Of a stretch of 64,000 bases of DNA, positions 1-10,622 are shown piece by piece. Where the stretch lies: assembly GCA_015179125.1 (NCBI GenBank), contig WHVA01000108.1, forward strand, positions 186,001-250,000, read 5' to 3'. The position numbers and the translations under genes are program-made. Each line of letters begins with the position of its first letter. The first letter of the stretch is position 1. The notes below the pieces were generated by a model. It was not told the DNA's origin. It was given only the letters and a program-made list of their open reading frames with translations, and made no database searches. Source of the DNA: Gautieria morchelliformis (lineage: Eukaryota; Basidiomycota; Agaricomycetes; Gomphales; Gomphaceae).

Positions 1-2795
1 TATGCTGCTCAAGATGTTCTTCCCACACATAAGCACAAACAGCGGGACCACCCAAATGAACCACTCGTACCCCGAACCAGCATTCAACTTCCAGCTGATA
101 AGTGACGAGCAGATAAGGAGAGCGGTCGACAAACTGAACCCCTTCAAAGTTGCCGGGGCAAACGGTATCCCAAACATCGTGTTAAAACAAACCATTGACG
201 TGCTCCTCCCATATATAGGACCCTTATTTAGAGCGACCTTCAGTCTCGAGACATACCCAGCCGAATGGAGAGACTCTATTACAAGGGTCCTGTGCAAACC
301 GGGGAGGGCCGACTAAACGATACCTGGAGCATACCGACCCATTGCACTGCTAGATGTGCTGGGAAAAGTCCTCTCAGCTTGCGTCGCCGAAGACCTAGTG
401 AAAATGGCGGAGAAACATTTCCTGCTGCCAGATAACCACTATGGGTGCAGACCGGGACGCGCTACAACCGATGCTTTACACTATGTGGTGGGGGCCGCCA
501 AAGAAGCGTGGCGGTGAGGCAAAGTGCTGGGGGTGCTGTACTTGGACATCAAGGGAGCTTTCTCCAGCATAGTGCTCAACCGTTTGATCCACAACATGCG
601 TCAGAGAGGGATACCAGCTGAGTACACTAGTTGGATATGCAGAAAAGTGGAGGGACGAGTCACCACACTGAGTTTTGACGACTACGCTACAGAGCCAAGA
701 CAGATAGCGCGGGGAATGGAACAAGGATGCCCTCTTTCGGCCATAGCCTACCAGTTCTACAACAGTGACCTCATAGAGGTCGTACAGCGTGAGAGAGGTG
801 AGGACTGCGTTGGGTTCGTCGATGACATCACCATCACCGCGGTAGGATCCGACATAGCAGAGGCCTTCAGCAAACTGACCGACATCATGGCGAGACCGGC
901 GGACGCACTGAGCTGGGCCCAAGACCACGACTGCAATTTCGCAGTGGAGAAGTTTGGCCTAATGGGACTTACCAGGCGACGGGAAAAAGACCCCACAAGA
1001 CCCAGAAAGACCAGACCAGCAACGAGACCCTCCATCAGAATAGGCCAGCACGTCGTCAAACCCACAGAGACACACAAGTTCCTCGGCGTCGTCATGGACC
1101 AAGAGCTGCGATTCAGACAACAGGTACACCACGCACTCAAAAAAGGCGACGCGTATGTCAATCAGTACAAGAGAATGACAAAGCAGACGAAAGGGGCTAC
1201 AGCTAAGCACATGCGAAAATACTATCTGGCGGTCGCAATCCCTCAATGCTTTACGCGGCTGACGTCTTCCTTATCCCAGAATCTGAGCGCACCAAGGGGA
1301 CCAAGGGGCACATCAACAAGTTAGCGCCAGTCCAACGACAAGCGGCACTCACCATAACAGGAGCCATGAGGATGACGGCTACTGACACTCTCAACGCACA
1401 CCCCAATATACTGCCGTTCCCACTGCTGGTTGCAAAAATGATCCACAGAGCAGCGATGCGGCTGGCCAGCCTACCCGACACCCATCCACTCGCAACGAAA
1501 GTCCGTAAAGCCGCCAAACGATACGTCAAGAGGCACAGGAAACCTCTCCACGAGATCCTACATGCCACTGGAATTCAGCTGCAAAGAATGGAAAAGATTC
1601 ACACTGTTGTTTACGGCCCCAAATGGTCACCGGCGTTCAAGACACGAATTGCTCGCAACAAAGACCAGGCGATCGAGGAGATAGAAACAGAGTCAGCAGG
1701 CGTCGTGGTATACTCAGATGGCTCGAGCATAGAGGGCAGGGTAGGAGCGGCGGTGGTGCTGTACAGAGGAGGGAGAGAGGTCACAGCGGTCCAACTGTAC
1801 ATGGGCACAGACCAGGAGCACACGGTCTTCGTGGCCGAACTAGTGGGAGCCGCAATGGGCGCCAAGTTACTCAACACAGAAAGGGGACGAAAATACGTCA
1901 TCGCTACGGACAACCAGGTGGCAATCCTCACCACGAGAAAGGAGAAATCGACACCAGGGCAGTATCTAATCAACGCCCTCCATAGACAGATCGAAGGAGT
2001 CGCACAACAGCAACCAGGGACGACCATACTGATGAGGTGGGTACCAGGACACGAGGGCATGGCAGGCAATGAGCAAGCAGACCAGGAGGCAAAGAGAGCC
2101 GCAAGAGGAGAATCTAGCAAGGAGAGGTTTATCCCAATTGAATGTAGGGGAGTGCTGCCTGTCAGCGAGCCAGAGCAATCTTTGCTAAGTCCCCACGCGC
2201 TCGAACCTCACATGAGATTGACCCGTCCATGCCATCCGTAGCGTTCGCCAAGCTCACCAAGGACATGCCGCGACGGCACACCAGCCTGCTAGTGCAATTG
2301 AGAACGGGACACATCGGACTCAACAAACACCTGCATAAGATTGGCAAAGCAACCTCGCCGACATGCCCGGCCTGCAGGAGAGCGAACGAAACAGTGCACC
2401 ACTATCTATTCAGGTGCCTGGCATACAGGACACAGAGAAGAGAAATGGAGAAGGGATTGCGCAGGGGCGCGGCCTCAATAAAAACGGTACTCGGAAAGCC
2501 CAAAGCGATGAAATACTTGTTCAAGTACATCCACGACACACAACGATTCGAGACATCCTACAGAAACATGATACTCCTGGAGAGGCGGAAGGATGAGATG
2601 AAGTGAGGAGGGAGTGACACGACAACACGTTGCAAGTTGCGCAACAACTACCTCGCCCGCATCGGCATGGAAACACTCAGGGTCTAACCCAGTGAGCAGT
2701 AGCAGAGAGAGAGGGTGAAAGGAGAGAAGGAACCACAATCAGTCCAAACTCATGTATTGACCGTCTAACATAGGGCAATGCCCCAATAGACGTAA
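1..2795 (+). mobile_element. Tad-like LINE (non-LTR retrotransposon), 3' part
   Basis: The order reverse transcriptase, RNase H, Cys/His tail, with no LTR or integrase, identifies a non-LTR retrotransposon of the Tad/CgT1 type found in fungi. The 5' end, including any ORF1, lies outside the window. After the last coding block ends near 2606 there is a purine-rich untranslated stretch. The 3' end is placed near 2795 only because the AT-rich intergenic sequence starts there; I see no clear poly-A or target-site duplication. The copy is dead: it contains stops and frameshifts. Confidence 0.85.
2..2606 (+). pseudogene. LINE ORF2 relic: reverse transcriptase, RNase H, CCHC-like tail
   Basis: ORF2 of a Tad-like LINE copies element RNA at a nicked target. 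Visible blocks in order: RT motif A (LYLDIKGAF, about 536-562), motif B (GMEQGCPLS, about 713-739), catalytic motif C as FVDD (815-826) instead of the commoner YADD/FADD. RNase H follows with its acidic residues in YSDGSS, VAELVGA, ATDNQVAI and NEQADQEA (about 1710-2090). The C-terminal part has a CPAC...HH...C zinc-knuckle-like motif (about 2363-2415). Damage: TAA at 314-316, TGA at 515-517, a frame change near 1241-1246 (plus frame 2 to 1) and another near 2200-2229 (frame 1 to 3). Translation reads on sensibly across each break, so these are point lesions in one gene. Confidence 0.88.
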
Positions 2796-4254
2796 AATTG
2801 GATACAAATATATATATACTCAGTGAACAACCCATTCACTGAGCCATTGTCTAATTAGCCTACTGCGCATAACCACTATACTGTAAACACACAATGTACT
2901 GACTGTAGAATGCACTATGGATAATGGTCCGCACCTGCCAAATCCACCCGCAAGAATGACAGAGATGGTGAAACTTTGCAGGTGTGACTGTCACACATTG
3001 AACTCGGACTTTCACCCCAAATGATGTGGCCAACACTGACATGCTGTGTTCTGCTTTTGTATTTTCTATTGTACAGGGTGGGAGAGATGGGTTGCCAAAT
3101 TCTGTATGCTAAAGGCATGATGATCTGATTTCTTTACTTTCAATTAATTGTTCCCACACATACCTTCAAATTCATCATTATTCTTGATATTGGCAGTGAC
3201 TTATGTATGTGACTGACTGGCAGCACAATGTTAATCTGTCAGTTATAGCCCCAGGTGACGCCATACACTTTCCTGCCTGTTATAGTGCTATCAGATTGGC
3301 TGTACCTTATGCCAGGCAGGGTTACTTACCCAGTTCAGGCCCCTGCCTGTGGCCTGCCATTTGATATTTATATACAGCCACAGCAATCAATGGGAATAAA
3401 CCCAGGCAGGCCATCTTCAACCAATGGCCCATTCTTGGCTCACGTATGACCTTGAGAAGATTGCTTTCACATGGATTTAGCCCATCTACACATTTCTCAA
3501 TCATCCTGATTTCAGTGTGGAACATATCATTTATGCACAGTTGCTGCTCCTAGCCATATGCGAATGTGAGATTATGGTACATATTGGAAATACTTTGCGT
3601 AGCATTGCCTTGTAGTGTGTCATCTGAAGTTTAGATAATGTTGCAGATAGTGCAGCTATTTCATCCATTGCAACATCCTCATAGGGGACTGTATTTTCCC
3701 CATTAATATGGGGCACAGGTGAAGAGTTTATCCAGCCGTCCTTATCCTGCATCATTCAGGGGACTGGGCACATATTCCCACATCACCTATAGCATTGCTC
3801 ATTTAAATGGTGCATGCAGGCTTATTGTCTGCCATATTTAATCATGTGCACTTTGTCTCAGCCAACCAAATCAAACCTGTAACTTATCAACTGTAGTTCT
3901 TCTTATCTGAAGATAACTGCCGATTGTTTGTATGTGGTGATCCAATCCGAAGATAAGTATGTACATGGGAATCGAGCCTGGCATCAACTGCCTTCCAGTA
4001 CAGTACTGTGCACCATAACCCACTTATAAGTGTGCCATGCATTGACTATGACATCCATTTCTTACTATCCTCCTGTGCTGGATTGAATAAGGTTCAGCCC
4101 AGAGCGTGACTTTTCACCTCAGCCCCATCATGAACTACTGGTCTATACTTCTTCTCTCACTCACCCATCTCCAGCAACTACAAATTAGAAGCATGAGTAT
4201 AACAGTGAGCATTCCCTAATCATAATCAGTCCAGCTGACTGTAAAAAGTGGTAG
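2796..4254. other. AT-rich intergenic sequence
   Basis: No recognisable gene. Between 3240 and 3410 the octamer cctgcctg and its complement recur, which looks like a decayed low-complexity tract. A 74-codon minus-strand reading frame at 3531-3755 has ordinary amino-acid composition, but I recognise no family and no clean splice signals. Confidence 0.5.
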
Positions 4255-5984
4255 ACATCCCTCCAGCTCAAGGTTCCACCGGATGATTCAGACTCTATAT
4301 CCAAGCCGAAAGGATCCAATGGAAAGCCATCTCATGGCGGCTATTCATCAGCTACTGTTCTCAAATGGATTGCTACAGAATATAAGGCCGTTCAGGTACA
4401 GCTATAATAGAACTGTAGTACAGTGACCTGATTGCTGATATGATTACACCAGGAATATGTCAAGATTGGTTTTTAGGCATTAATATCGTGTATTAGTGAA
4501 CACAGCGAATGCTCAAATAACTTGTGCGAATAAGTATGCCATTTTGGCGAATAGGTGAACCAATGAATGTTCACAAGGTAAGAGGGTTTGCCCAAACAGA
4601 GCTCGCCCTATCTACAGTCATAGTGACATCGCTCGCGGCACTTGACGATGTAACACAAGGTGTCACGGAAGAGTTGTCTAAGTATCGACAATCCCTTCGC
4701 CGGCGAAGGTGCTCCTTCGGAGCCCTTCGCCAACAGCACAGAAAATAGTTCGAAGGCTAAGGTAACGAAGATGAAGTATGAGAACTCACCAGTGATGCCT
4801 AAGTCCTCTGCTGGTCGAAGATAGAAATCTCCAAGAGAAGGCTCAAGACGATGATCACAGTGAGGTTAAGTTTGCACAAGATGGACGACGTATGATAATT
4901 GAACTGGAGAATATACATGCGAATGTAAACTACTTATATCGAATGCTCGTAAGGTATCAGCGAATAGGAAAGAGGCTGTCACGAGTCTGGGTTGGATAGG
5001 GGTGCGCAGTCATAATACAACATAGATGAAATAAACATACAATAGAATGAGGGAAGAGGGAGAACATGAAATGACAGAGAGTGAAGGTGGCGAAGGCACC
5101 TATGTATGAAATCATGTCTTGGGGCCTGCATATACACCGCCCTGCATGGGTTCTTCATCTACTGGGTTGATCCCACACGACCTACGGGTAGGATGTCCCG
5201 CGAATGCACCCTGCTCATATAAACACCGAAAGGGGGTTGGATCGAGAAGCTGATGGAGCTACTGATGAGCCATCATGCCGGGTCAGGATGTCAATCGTGA
5301 TTTGATGGTGTGCCTGCTGGCGAATGATGCGAGCAGCGAATGGCTGTTCGGCGAAAGGCGGGGAAGGGCGAAGGGAGATGGCATAGAGGAGGAGTGGTCG
5401 GGGTGGAGGGCGAAGCCAAGCGAACATGGGGGAGGAGTGGCGAAAGGGGAAATGGGGATAACAAGGTGCAGAAAATACACAGGTCATGACAATACGATTA
5501 TCAGAACACCATCGGAAGAGGGTTGAACAGAGGAAGTGATAGGCCCAGCGATGACTGCCAAGTCAGCCCAAAGGCGTTGATCGTGTGTTGACGGCATGGC
5601 TATGGTAAATGGCGCAAACAGCGAGAATCGGTTGCCGAACACGGCCATGGCGATCGGAACGAACATGGAGGTGGAGTGAGAAATGGGAGAACAGAGCATC
5701 TGAGTATGATAAATAAACGTGTCATGACAGAATACCTCAAAGAAAAAGCCAAAGAATCTTTGGATATCTCTAAATTGTTCAATGACCAGGATCCTGATGT
5801 GATAGAAAAAATCTGCCACAAGGTGAGTCTTAAGTTTGTCACAAGTCTTGGTTGGTGATATCTATGCCACTAGGTAGACAACAAATTTCCAAGGCTTAAA
5901 TCCTATATAGACCGATGGGCAACCAAGGATTTCTTAGCAAACTCTCTCAAGTCTGTTGATATCCTGTGTTCCTGTCACTGCAGA
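4255..5984 (+). pseudogene. Unknown spliced gene broken by a solo LTR and a MITE
   Basis: Three consecutive exon pieces are consistent in frame. The first (about 4255-4395) encodes KPSHGGYSSATVLKWIATEY near its end and stops at a GTACAG donor. The second starts after the acceptor at 4452 and is split after 5 nt by the solo LTR; it resumes at 5735 with LKEKAKESLDISKLFND and ends at a GTGAGT donor after 5822. The third (from 5874) encodes FPRLKSYIDRWATKDFL and runs into the MITE at 5985. The pattern resembles uncharacterised Agaricomycete proteins of the type 'YLKEKA...DISKLF...DP'; I know of no assigned function. Both insertions destroy it. Promoter, start codon and C-terminus were not located. 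Confidence 0.55.
4458..5729. mobile_element. Solo LTR, copy 1, with perfect 5-bp target duplication
   Basis: A 1272-bp unit begins TGTCA and ends TGACA, the usual TG...CA LTR ends within a short inverted repeat. It is flanked by the same 5 bp, gaata (4453-4457 and 5730-5734). A second, diverged copy lies at 62434-63707. No gag or pol lies beside it, so it is a solo LTR left by LTR-LTR recombination. It sits 5 bp inside an exon. The internal part of its family is not in this window. Confidence 0.9.
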
Positions 5985-6318
5985 CATATAAAAATTTTCT
6001 TGTCTGAAAAACTGGTGAAATAACTGTAAAGATTTTCCAAATATTTTTAGTGTTTTTTATGCAAAAAAAACTATAATAAAATTTTGTGTTTTTATTAGAA
6101 TTTGTCAAGCAAGAAAATTGTCAAAGTTTTCAGGGTTTTTTATGGGTTTCTCTGTGTTTTCACAAAGAAACTTATAAAAAGACATAAAAAACCCTGCAAA
6201 AAACTTTACGCTTTTTTACCATTTTCTTGCTTAACAAATTCTAACAAAAACACTAAAAAAATTTGGAATATCTTTACAGTTTTTTGAACAGTTTTTCAGA
6301 CCAGCAAATTTTTATATG
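5985..6318. mobile_element. Hairpin MITE, about 334 bp, near full-length palindrome
   Basis: The two ends match in inverted orientation (CATATAAAAATTT... both ways), and the similarity continues inward almost to the centre near 6160, so the whole element can fold into one long AT-rich hairpin. It has no coding capacity. A TA at each edge would fit a Tc1/mariner-type TA duplication, but the palindromic ends make the exact border ambiguous. It interrupts the third exon of the gene at 4255-5984. Confidence 0.85.
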
Positions 6319-6326
6319 CCCCCAGT

Positions 6327-6691
6327 GTATACCATCGTCACCATCCCTCACAGATCAGGTCCACTTCAGGATACCGCCCCTTACATAATTCACCGTTGCG
6401 TACTAGTTACACCGCCACGTGTGATGGGTCGCAACCAAATTGAGCGTAAGGGCACCGCATGCTGCCGGGTGCCAAGAATAGAAACGAAGATCGGAACAAG
6501 CGCGCGCTTCTCGGGATCAGTGCTTGCACGCTTCGGGGCTTCTGCTTCCCACATTGATGCGTGTCTTGTGGCGTGGCGTGCCACCGAAGCGGCCTGCGCG
6601 CTTGACGTGAATCGACCCTAAATGGGTATATCATGATCCACAGTCGATCGATCACTTCGATCACGATCGTCATATAAACTGCCATGCTAGG
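6327..6691. repeat. 0.36-kb dispersed repeat, copy A
   Basis: This GC-rich segment is repeated, with about 10 percent differences and small indels, at 14927-15288 and on into 23117-23133. Both begin at gtataccatcgtcacc and share the tract around gcgcgcttctcgggatc. Copy A is uninterrupted and shows the sequence of copy B before the CACTA insertion. No tRNA-type promoter boxes, LTR ends or coding frame were recognised, so the class is unknown. Confidence 0.85.
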
Positions 6692-6719
6692 GGAAGCAGT
6701 ATGTAAGAAACTCCCACGC

Positions 6720-6955
6720 TCATGTGATTATCATGTGACGAAGGAAAGTCATGTGACTTCAAGCTGGATTGAGGTCATGTGACTGTGTCATGTGATTGTC
6801 AGGTGACCGTAGATAATCAGGTGACTTTGAGGTCAGGTGATTGTCAGGTGACTGCAGACAATCAGGTGACTTTGAGGTCAGGTGATTGTCATGTGACTGT
6901 GGATGATCAGGTGACTTTGAGCTGTTTTGAGGTCATGTAATAGTCATGTGACCGT
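6720..6955 (+). repeat. E-box-like minisatellite (TCATGTGA/TCAGGTGA)
   Basis: About 15 copies of TCA(T/G)GTGA occur in 236 bp, mostly on the same strand, with irregular spacing of roughly 10-25 bp. Each contains CATGTG or CAGGTG, which fits the CANNTG E-box pattern read by basic helix-loop-helix proteins. A longer unit (tcaggtgactttgaggtca and variants) recurs, so part of the array is a decayed tandem repeat. A regulatory role is only a possibility. Confidence 0.75.
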
Positions 6956-7289
6956 GGGGAATTCTTAGCTAAACTATCAAGAGCTTGTTGTACCTTGTGG
7001 ACCCAATGTGAGTGTAGCATAGAAATATTAATACAACCTTTCTTGAGGACATTTGAAACTAATTAACTACATAGTAAATGTTCATAAATAGGTAGCTACT
7101 TTGTGGTCGATCCCTAACACAACGCTTGCTCCGTGTATTCATTCCTTTGTAGAATGCTATCTTGATATGACAACTGTGCACAGTTAATATTTGTCCTTGG
7201 AGTTGCCTTATCAGCAATATTTTCGGTACTTGAAGTGCGTGTTCCTAATGCATACTTCGCTGTCCGTCATCTGATAGTTACCATTTCAG
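6956..7289. other. Intergenic sequence before a candidate exon
   Basis: AT-rich sequence with no recognisable gene. It would include 5' sequence or introns of the candidate exon at 7290-7428 if that exon is real. Confidence 0.4.
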
Positions 7290-7428
7290 TTTCACTGGCT
7301 TAATAAACATTACACGTATTTCCCCCGACTCCGATGCTCTTACATCGCAAAGACAATCATCGCGCTCATTTTGATCATACTGGCCATTGCGTTTGGTGTG
7401 ACACTTGGTACCAGGAACAACGCTGCAG
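7290..7428 (+). CDS. Candidate exon encoding one transmembrane segment
   Basis: Between a good acceptor (ccatttcag) and a good donor (GTGAGT at 7429) one frame is open and encodes KTIIALILIILAIAFGVTLG, a classic hydrophobic helix of about 20 residues after a basic flank and followed by TRNNAA. Fungal single-pass membrane proteins often show this pattern. I could not join it to neighbouring exons, and another frame holds a short ATG-started ORF, so gene identity and even reality are uncertain. Confidence 0.35.
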
Positions 7429-9238
7429 GTGAGTAGTACAGAAAGTTACAATCACATCCATGCTTTTGTGCTATGTCATGTTTATCCTCCATTGGCTGAT
7501 TGCTTCATCTCGCCTTGCTATGTAGCTGTTCTGGAATGGGTCGTTGCATTTCGATTTACATTCTACCTTCTCACCTTCGTGTACGACCTGTGCTTGGTCC
7601 GGTCCCAGTGGGTTGATCAAGACAGTAGGAGTGGGAGCCATGACTTAGTTCCGACGCCAGAAAAACGATATTGATCATGTAGACGGAGTGACAGGGCCTC
7701 GCGTACGCGATGCCTAGACTATGCCAATTCATACTTATATCCTGTAGCGGCGCTTTTGCGCCAATCCCCAACTCCGCATCGTAGCCAAATATATAAATCT
7801 CAGCCTATAACGAAGAAGTATCTTTATCTCAGGCTGCAGGGTAAAGAAAAAAAAGGAGAATCAGATACATATTTAACATAATCCATACAGGAACGTCAAA
7901 ATCCCCAATGAAACGATTTGCTCGACTTACCTGAATGGCTGCTGCAGAATCTCGTACAACCTTCCTTCAAAAGGATTCTGCAACCTCCTCATGCTTGGCA
8001 TGTCCGTCACCACATACCCAGCCTCATAATTCACTTACCATCATCATTGACTTTGACTCCTGTAAGCCCATTGGAACATCCATGAATGGCCAAAAATCAT
8101 TCACCGCCCCATGGGGATGGCAGAATGTGGTGGATGTGTCAGTGTATGAGAATGATTATCTGTGCCTTGGGCTGATGGAGCGATACCTTGGGGAGGTATA
8201 TATCCACCTTTGAGTGGGCCGTTCCGCCTTGTGTTGGATCTGGAGGATGTAGAGCCTGCGATAGCGGCTGGAAAAGCCTTCAATGATACAGCAGCGTCTG
8301 GGGTCGATTGTGAATGACTTTGAGACAAACAAGAGATGTCCTTAGCCTATAGGGTGTCGTGGATGATTATGTTTGAACTCTGACAGTTGTGAGCCATTTA
8401 ACAGCTGCAGTCGCTTGTCAGTAGCTCCGATGTACCTCATTGATGAAAATGCTTCTAGTGGTGTTTGTTCCAGCACTACCCACTCATTCACTCCAGGGTC
8501 TGCCTAGATGAGGTGCCGGATGCGAAACACTACATACACTGCTCAATCTTCTGGGGATAGCGTATGCTGCAACATCTTACGAGGGTCAGTGGCATTACCA
8601 TACTCTCACACCCCAGTTGGTGTCTCCAGACCCATTAGAAAAAGGGTCATTTGAAATTTGATGATTTTTGTTCATCCCTGAACCAAGCTGAGACATCATC
8701 ATCGTCTCCACACCTCAACACCATCACCCTGTCTGCCCCCTCATGCGTTCTCCTCCGGATAATATTGGACTAGACGGGCCAAGAGAGAGATGGTACCATG
8801 TAATGGAGACGTGAAAGACTATTGAGTGGGGAATTGGAACTTGGGGGCAATGATACCGATGCCGTGCGTGTGGAATGGGGTGTAGAGCGGCATGGGCTTG
8901 ACGGAGAGAGGGGTTGGTGGGGAGGTTAAAGCGCGGGTGTTTGGAGCGGTAGACCCGGTGTAGGGGTCAGCTTCTCTCCTCATCTCTCATCCCACGCGGA
9001 TCAGGCGTGCTACAGACGTGAGCCTGTGCCATGAGTGGCAGATTGGTATCCTGTGAGTTTAGTGTGCCGCCGGTTGCAAGGGAGGTGTGAGACTTGTCGA
9101 TTTGGAAAAATGATGACGCCCCACACCGCAAGTTCAGGCTGTTCAGCTTTGGATCACATCCGGAACCCACATCCTCCTACCTCTGCCTCAAGGTCGCATG
9201 GGGCCCTTAAAGCAACAAAGTGCTACGCACAGCACATG
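7429..9238. other. Intergenic sequence, no clear gene
   Basis: No family recognised. A 92-codon plus-strand frame at 7935-8213 opens with a true ATG but has no supporting motif. The remainder has frequent stops in all frames and no repeats that I could match elsewhere in the window. Confidence 0.4.
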
Positions 9239-9574
9239 TCAGAACCCTGCAGCAAAGACGGTGAATGCGTCCGAAAGGGTACAACAGCAAGGCGCGTTTT
9301 CGGGACTGGGCCGAGTTTTTGACTCACGCCGAGACCCTGGAGCACGGTCAATCGTCAAATTTGAGCTAGGATTCGATAGTGAGGAAAAATAATGTTGGAG
9401 TAGAAAGAAGTGATTGGTGGCGATCATGAGGATTCTCGTGCCGGGTTCGGTAGTAACGTTTAAGGCGTGAGGTATAGTGATGGTGGCGGGATATGTGTGA
9501 CTCTCTAATGCCGATTCAGCGCCGTATTCCGGGTACCAGCTTGCCGTTGCAAATGTCGACCGATCAATTGACAT
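9239..9574 (-). CDS. Small hypothetical ORF, 111 aa
   Basis: An ATG at 9574 opens 111 codons of balanced composition; the N-terminal part contains MSIDRSTFATASWYPEYGAE. There is no signal peptide, membrane helix or motif that I recognise. Neighbours give no context, and there is no second copy in the window. It could be a chance ORF or a single exon; the ATG was chosen because it is the first in-frame one. Confidence 0.25.
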   Translation of the reverse strand: MSIDRSTFATASWYPEYGAESALESHTYPATITIPHALNVTTEPGTRILMIATNHFFLLQHYFSSLSNPSSNLTIDRAPGSRRESKTRPSPENAPCCCTLSDAFTVFAAGF

Positions 9575-10555
9575 ACTCCTGTGCACGGGGCTGACAGATC
9601 AAATGCCACGTGCGGCAGGGCAGTGACGTGTTCGCGTTCTCTGCGGTCATCCTGTTCTCTTACATTCGTCGTTCTCTAGAATGCCGTATGTTTACCCGAT
9701 GGCATGATCATACGCTTTGGCTTACCGTGGAATTCAGCGAGAGCGCATAGCAGCGTCGTCTCGAGCTCGAGTTCAGATCACCACGTGCTCGCAAACCCAG
9801 ATCGCAAACGCCCCCAAGGTGACTCTTATTTCGGTCGTTCGTCTCTGTTAATGCGGAGGTGCAGGGCAGGGAATGACCCTTGAATTGCATGCGTTGCAAC
9901 CCAACCTTTTCCTGGTCCACGTTGAAGAAGTTTCATGCCATCGCTAGAGTGACTCAACGCACACCATTCCTTCAGGAAGAGAGTGGGTATTTCTCTTTAG
10001 GTATGTTTTTAGTTAAATTTTCTCCCTGCATACTGTACTGTTCAGACGCTACTTTCAAAGTCGCGCTTGAATGGTATCACCTCAGTGCATTCGGCTATCT
10101 GCAAGGTCATCACACAATTATGATGTGCGACACAGGTAAGCCGTAGTTGACTTGAGTTTAGGGCCCGGATGGTCGTCGGCCACTGTCTATCTGTCTCCTT
10201 TCTAGGAAACGGAGCTCTTAACGCCCCGCCCTCAATGCTACACACCCAAGGTATTTATTTATTCATGAATTGCGCCCAAGCACGCTGAAGTCGGGGTCCT
10301 TGCCGTCATCAGTCATCTGAACGAAGCACGTATTCGTGGAGCTGTATCGCAGAGAATTGGAAAACAGCGGCATTCGCCTACTAGTGCCCGTAACACCTTC
10401 GCGTGTCCGCCCTCTACGTCCAGAGGGAGAATGCCCAGTTGGGTTTTCATGTACAGAGCCTCTCCATGTGCAAACCCACCAGGGCGGCATTGCCGCCCTC
10501 GAGCGAAAATGGTCCGACAAAGCTCGGTGTGGATTGTTGGGCCATTTTTGGGCAT
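9575..10555. other. Intergenic sequence
   Basis: No gene recognised. Short frames at 9880-10146 (plus) lack motifs and splice support. Confidence 0.4.
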
Positions 10556-10622
10556 CCATACTTCCCCTCTCCTTCGACAAATTCACTGCGTGTCAATTTG
10601 TCAAAGGAGATGGGAAGTATGG
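10556..10622. repeat. 28-bp inverted repeat (hairpin)
   Basis: Arms 10556-10583 and 10595-10622 are complementary over 28 bp with two mismatches, around an 11-nt loop. Both outer ends read ccatacttccc in opposite orientation. No matching copy was seen elsewhere; it may be a MITE remnant or a cruciform-forming site. Confidence 0.7.

Noticed and set aside
2818..2845. Small hairpin (tcagtgaa...ttcactga) after the LINE as a terminator or target duplication
   Set aside because: Only about 8 bp per arm in AT-rich DNA; it cannot be distinguished from chance.
6720..6955. CRISPR array
   Set aside because: The repeats are 8 bp with irregular spacing, and the sequence is eukaryotic in character (introns, retrotransposons).
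7331..7434. Cys/His-rich micro-ORF starting at the ATG near 7339
   Set aside because: It overlaps in another frame a stretch encoding a textbook membrane helix bounded by splice sites, which is the better reading.
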